Source: JASFUX01 sp050050115
GTDB lineage: Bacteria; Pseudomonadota; Alphaproteobacteria; Caulobacterales; Maricaulaceae
Assembly (NCBI GenBank): GCA_050050115.1
Contig: JASFUX010000039.1
Location: 1-16,746 of the forward strand
DNA length: 16,746 nucleotides
Direction of reading: 5' to 3'
The notes beneath the pieces are model-generated. The model saw nothing but the letters and a program-made list of their open reading frames with translations, was not told the origin of the DNA and ran no database searches. A program made the translations under genes and the position numbers. Positions 13,988 through 16,746 of the stretch are shown in pieces. The stretch's first letter is position 1. Each line of letters begins with the position of its first letter.

Positions 13988-14025
13988 AAGCGCGTGCGGA
14001 ATTGAAAGTCCGCGCGCGCTTTTTT
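13988..14025 (+). terminator. Rho-independent terminator of rpsF-rpsR-rplI
   Basis: A 13-bp stem with a single T-G wobble joins 13988-14000 (AAGCGCGTGCGGA) to 14009-14021 (TCCGCGCGCGCTT) around the eight-base loop ATTGAAAG, and runs into six consecutive T residues (14020-14025). It ends the ribosomal protein operon about 40 bases after rplI and separates it from dnaB. Confidence 0.92.
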
Positions 14026-14082
14026 CTGTGCGCGATTTCTCCACGGCCGGATCGCCCCGCAGCGGCGTCGACCGATCGTCCG

Positions 14083-14098
14083 TTAACCTCTCATTAAC
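14083..14098 (+). promoter_or_regulatory. Perfect CtrA-type binding site (TTAA-N7-TTAAC) upstream of dnaB
   Basis: The sequence TTAACCTCTCATTAAC contains two TTAA half-sites separated by exactly seven bases and a final C. This is the full consensus for CtrA, the master cell-cycle response regulator of Caulobacter and relatives. It is the only such pair I found in the window and lies in the gap between the rplI terminator and dnaB, about 150 bases before the preferred dnaB start. Whether it activates or represses cannot be told, because no clear -10 element is visible. Confidence 0.6.
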
Positions 14099-14244
14099 CC
14101 CGCCAGAGGCCCTATGCCGACGCGCAGTTTGTTGGGCGTATCGCGTCCGTTTCGTCCCCGCCGCTCCCACGCGGACATGGGACGGCGGGCGGAACCGCGA
14201 CCCGAAGGACGATGGCGCGACAGCGTGCAGAAGGGCGCGAACGG

Positions 14245-15758
<1,514 letters not shown>

Positions 15759-15762
<4 letters not shown>

Positions 15763-16746
15763 CTGACGCTACATCGACCCGAGACACGCCGCCCGACCGA
15801 CCCAGGCTCCTCGTCGATCTCGACGCCCTGGCGCGCAACTACGCGCGGCTCGTCGACGCGTCGGGCAAGGCCGAGGCGGGCGCGGTGGTCAAAGCCGACG
15901 GCTACGGGCTCGGCGCGGACGCCGTCGTGCGCCGCCTGTGGCGCGAGGGCTGTCGCACCTTCTTCGTCGCCAACGTTGATGAGGGGGCCGAGGTGCGCGC
16001 CTTGGCTGAAGACGCCGCGGTCTACGTCTTCAACGGCTTGATGCCCGGTGAAGAGGACCGCGTGCTCTCGCTCGGCCTCTCCCCGGTGCTGAACGCCCCC
16101 GACCAGCTCGACCGGTGGCTCGACGCGCGCGAGCGCCGGCGGGACGCCGTTGCGGCGGCGCTCTTCCTCGACACGGGAATGAACCGCCTCGGCTTCAGCC
16201 CGGCGCAAACCTCACGCGTGCTCGACCGGACCGATCTGAATGGCGACGAGGTCGACCTGTTCGTCTCTCACTTCGCCTGCGCGCCGACGCCCGACCATCC
16301 GATGAACGCCGAGCAGATCAAGCGGTTCAGCCAGCTCGTCGGGTTGCATCGCACGCGCTTTCCAAAAGCCCGCGCGTCCCTGTGCAACTCCGCCGGCGTC
16401 TTCCTGGGCGAGGCGGCGCATTTCGACGTCACCCGCCCCGGCATTGCGCTCTACGGCGGCGCGCCGCACGAGGATCGCTCGATCGCGATGGAGGCGGTCG
16501 CCCGCCTCACCGCGCCGATCCTGCAAGTCCGTGATCTCGCGCCCGGAGACGCGGTGGGTTACGGCGCGGAGCACGTCGTTGATCGGCCGATGCGCGCGGC
16601 CACAGTGGCGCTGGGCTACGCCGACGGGTTCTTGCGTGGTGCGGGCGGTCGCGGCTATGGGGTCCTCGCCGGACGACGAACGCCGATCATGGGCCGCGTA
16701 TCGATGGACCTCATCACAGTCGACGTCACCCAGGCGGGCGCAGCCG
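15759..16746 (+). CDS. alr: Alanine racemase (3' end outside the window)
   Basis: Alanine racemase interconverts L- and D-alanine using pyridoxal phosphate, supplying D-Ala for peptidoglycan. About 329 residues are present and the C terminus is cut by the window edge. The protein shows LLVDLDALARNYARL, the PLP lysine in VVKADGYGLGAD (Lys45) and FLDTGMNRLGF. VSHFACAPTPDHPMNAEQI, VTRPGIALYGG and the catalytic tyrosine in LGYADGFLRG (Tyr287) follow, then TPIMGRVSMDLITVDVT. The start is TTG 15759, overlapping the dnaB stop by four bases. No ATG, GTG or TTG lies between it and the preceding in-frame stop (15696-15698), and no obvious ribosome-binding site is visible, so translation probably depends on dnaB. 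The dnaB-alr pairing is familiar from alphaproteobacteria. Confidence 0.95.

Overview
This window is a GC-rich, gene-dense stretch of a chromosome with the core gene order of an alphaproteobacterium. Short overlaps, frequent GTG/TTG starts and an exact match to the CtrA recognition sequence (TTAA-N7-TTAA) suggest a Caulobacter-like lineage such as Caulobacterales or Maricaulales. That placement is an inference, since there is no rRNA here to confirm it. I see no insertion sequences, CRISPR arrays, tRNAs, integrases or defence genes. Nearly everything is housekeeping.

Layout. (1) Plus strand, 132-5916: lptD, surA, pdxA and rsmA, covering outer-membrane LPS insertion, periplasmic folding, vitamin B6 synthesis and 16S rRNA dimethylation. 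The same order is known from many proteobacteria. (2) Minus strand, 11964 down to 5888: fabD, fabG, acpP, fabF, mltG, yicC and gmk. This is the core fatty-acid synthesis set followed by a septal/cell-wall lytic transglycosylase, a YicC-type endoribonuclease and guanylate kinase. The cluster meets rsmA tail to tail, with the last 29 bases of rsmA and gmk shared. (3) An island-like gap at 11965-12603 between the divergent fabD and rpsF. It holds one small, compositionally distinct membrane-protein ORF (minus strand) and a structured rpsF leader. (4) Plus strand, 12604-13946: ribosomal protein operon rpsF-rpsR-rplI, ended by a strong intrinsic terminator. (5) Plus strand, 14245 to the window end: dnaB overlapping alr, with a CtrA-like box in front; alr runs off the end.

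Co-transcribed neighbours are tightly packed: ATGA at pdxA/rsmA, GTGA at fabF/mltG and mltG/yicC, TTGA at dnaB/alr, and a stop codon directly abutting the next start at fabD/fabG. Six of the sixteen recognised genes appear to start with something other than ATG.

I did not find a new multi-gene system. The observations most worth checking are: a pdxA gene whose only plausible start is CTG; a perfect CtrA box in front of the replicative helicase gene dnaB; a hand-folded rpsF leader resembling the S6:S18 autoregulatory RNA; and an unrecognised small membrane-protein ORF with unusual codon use between fabD and rpsF.
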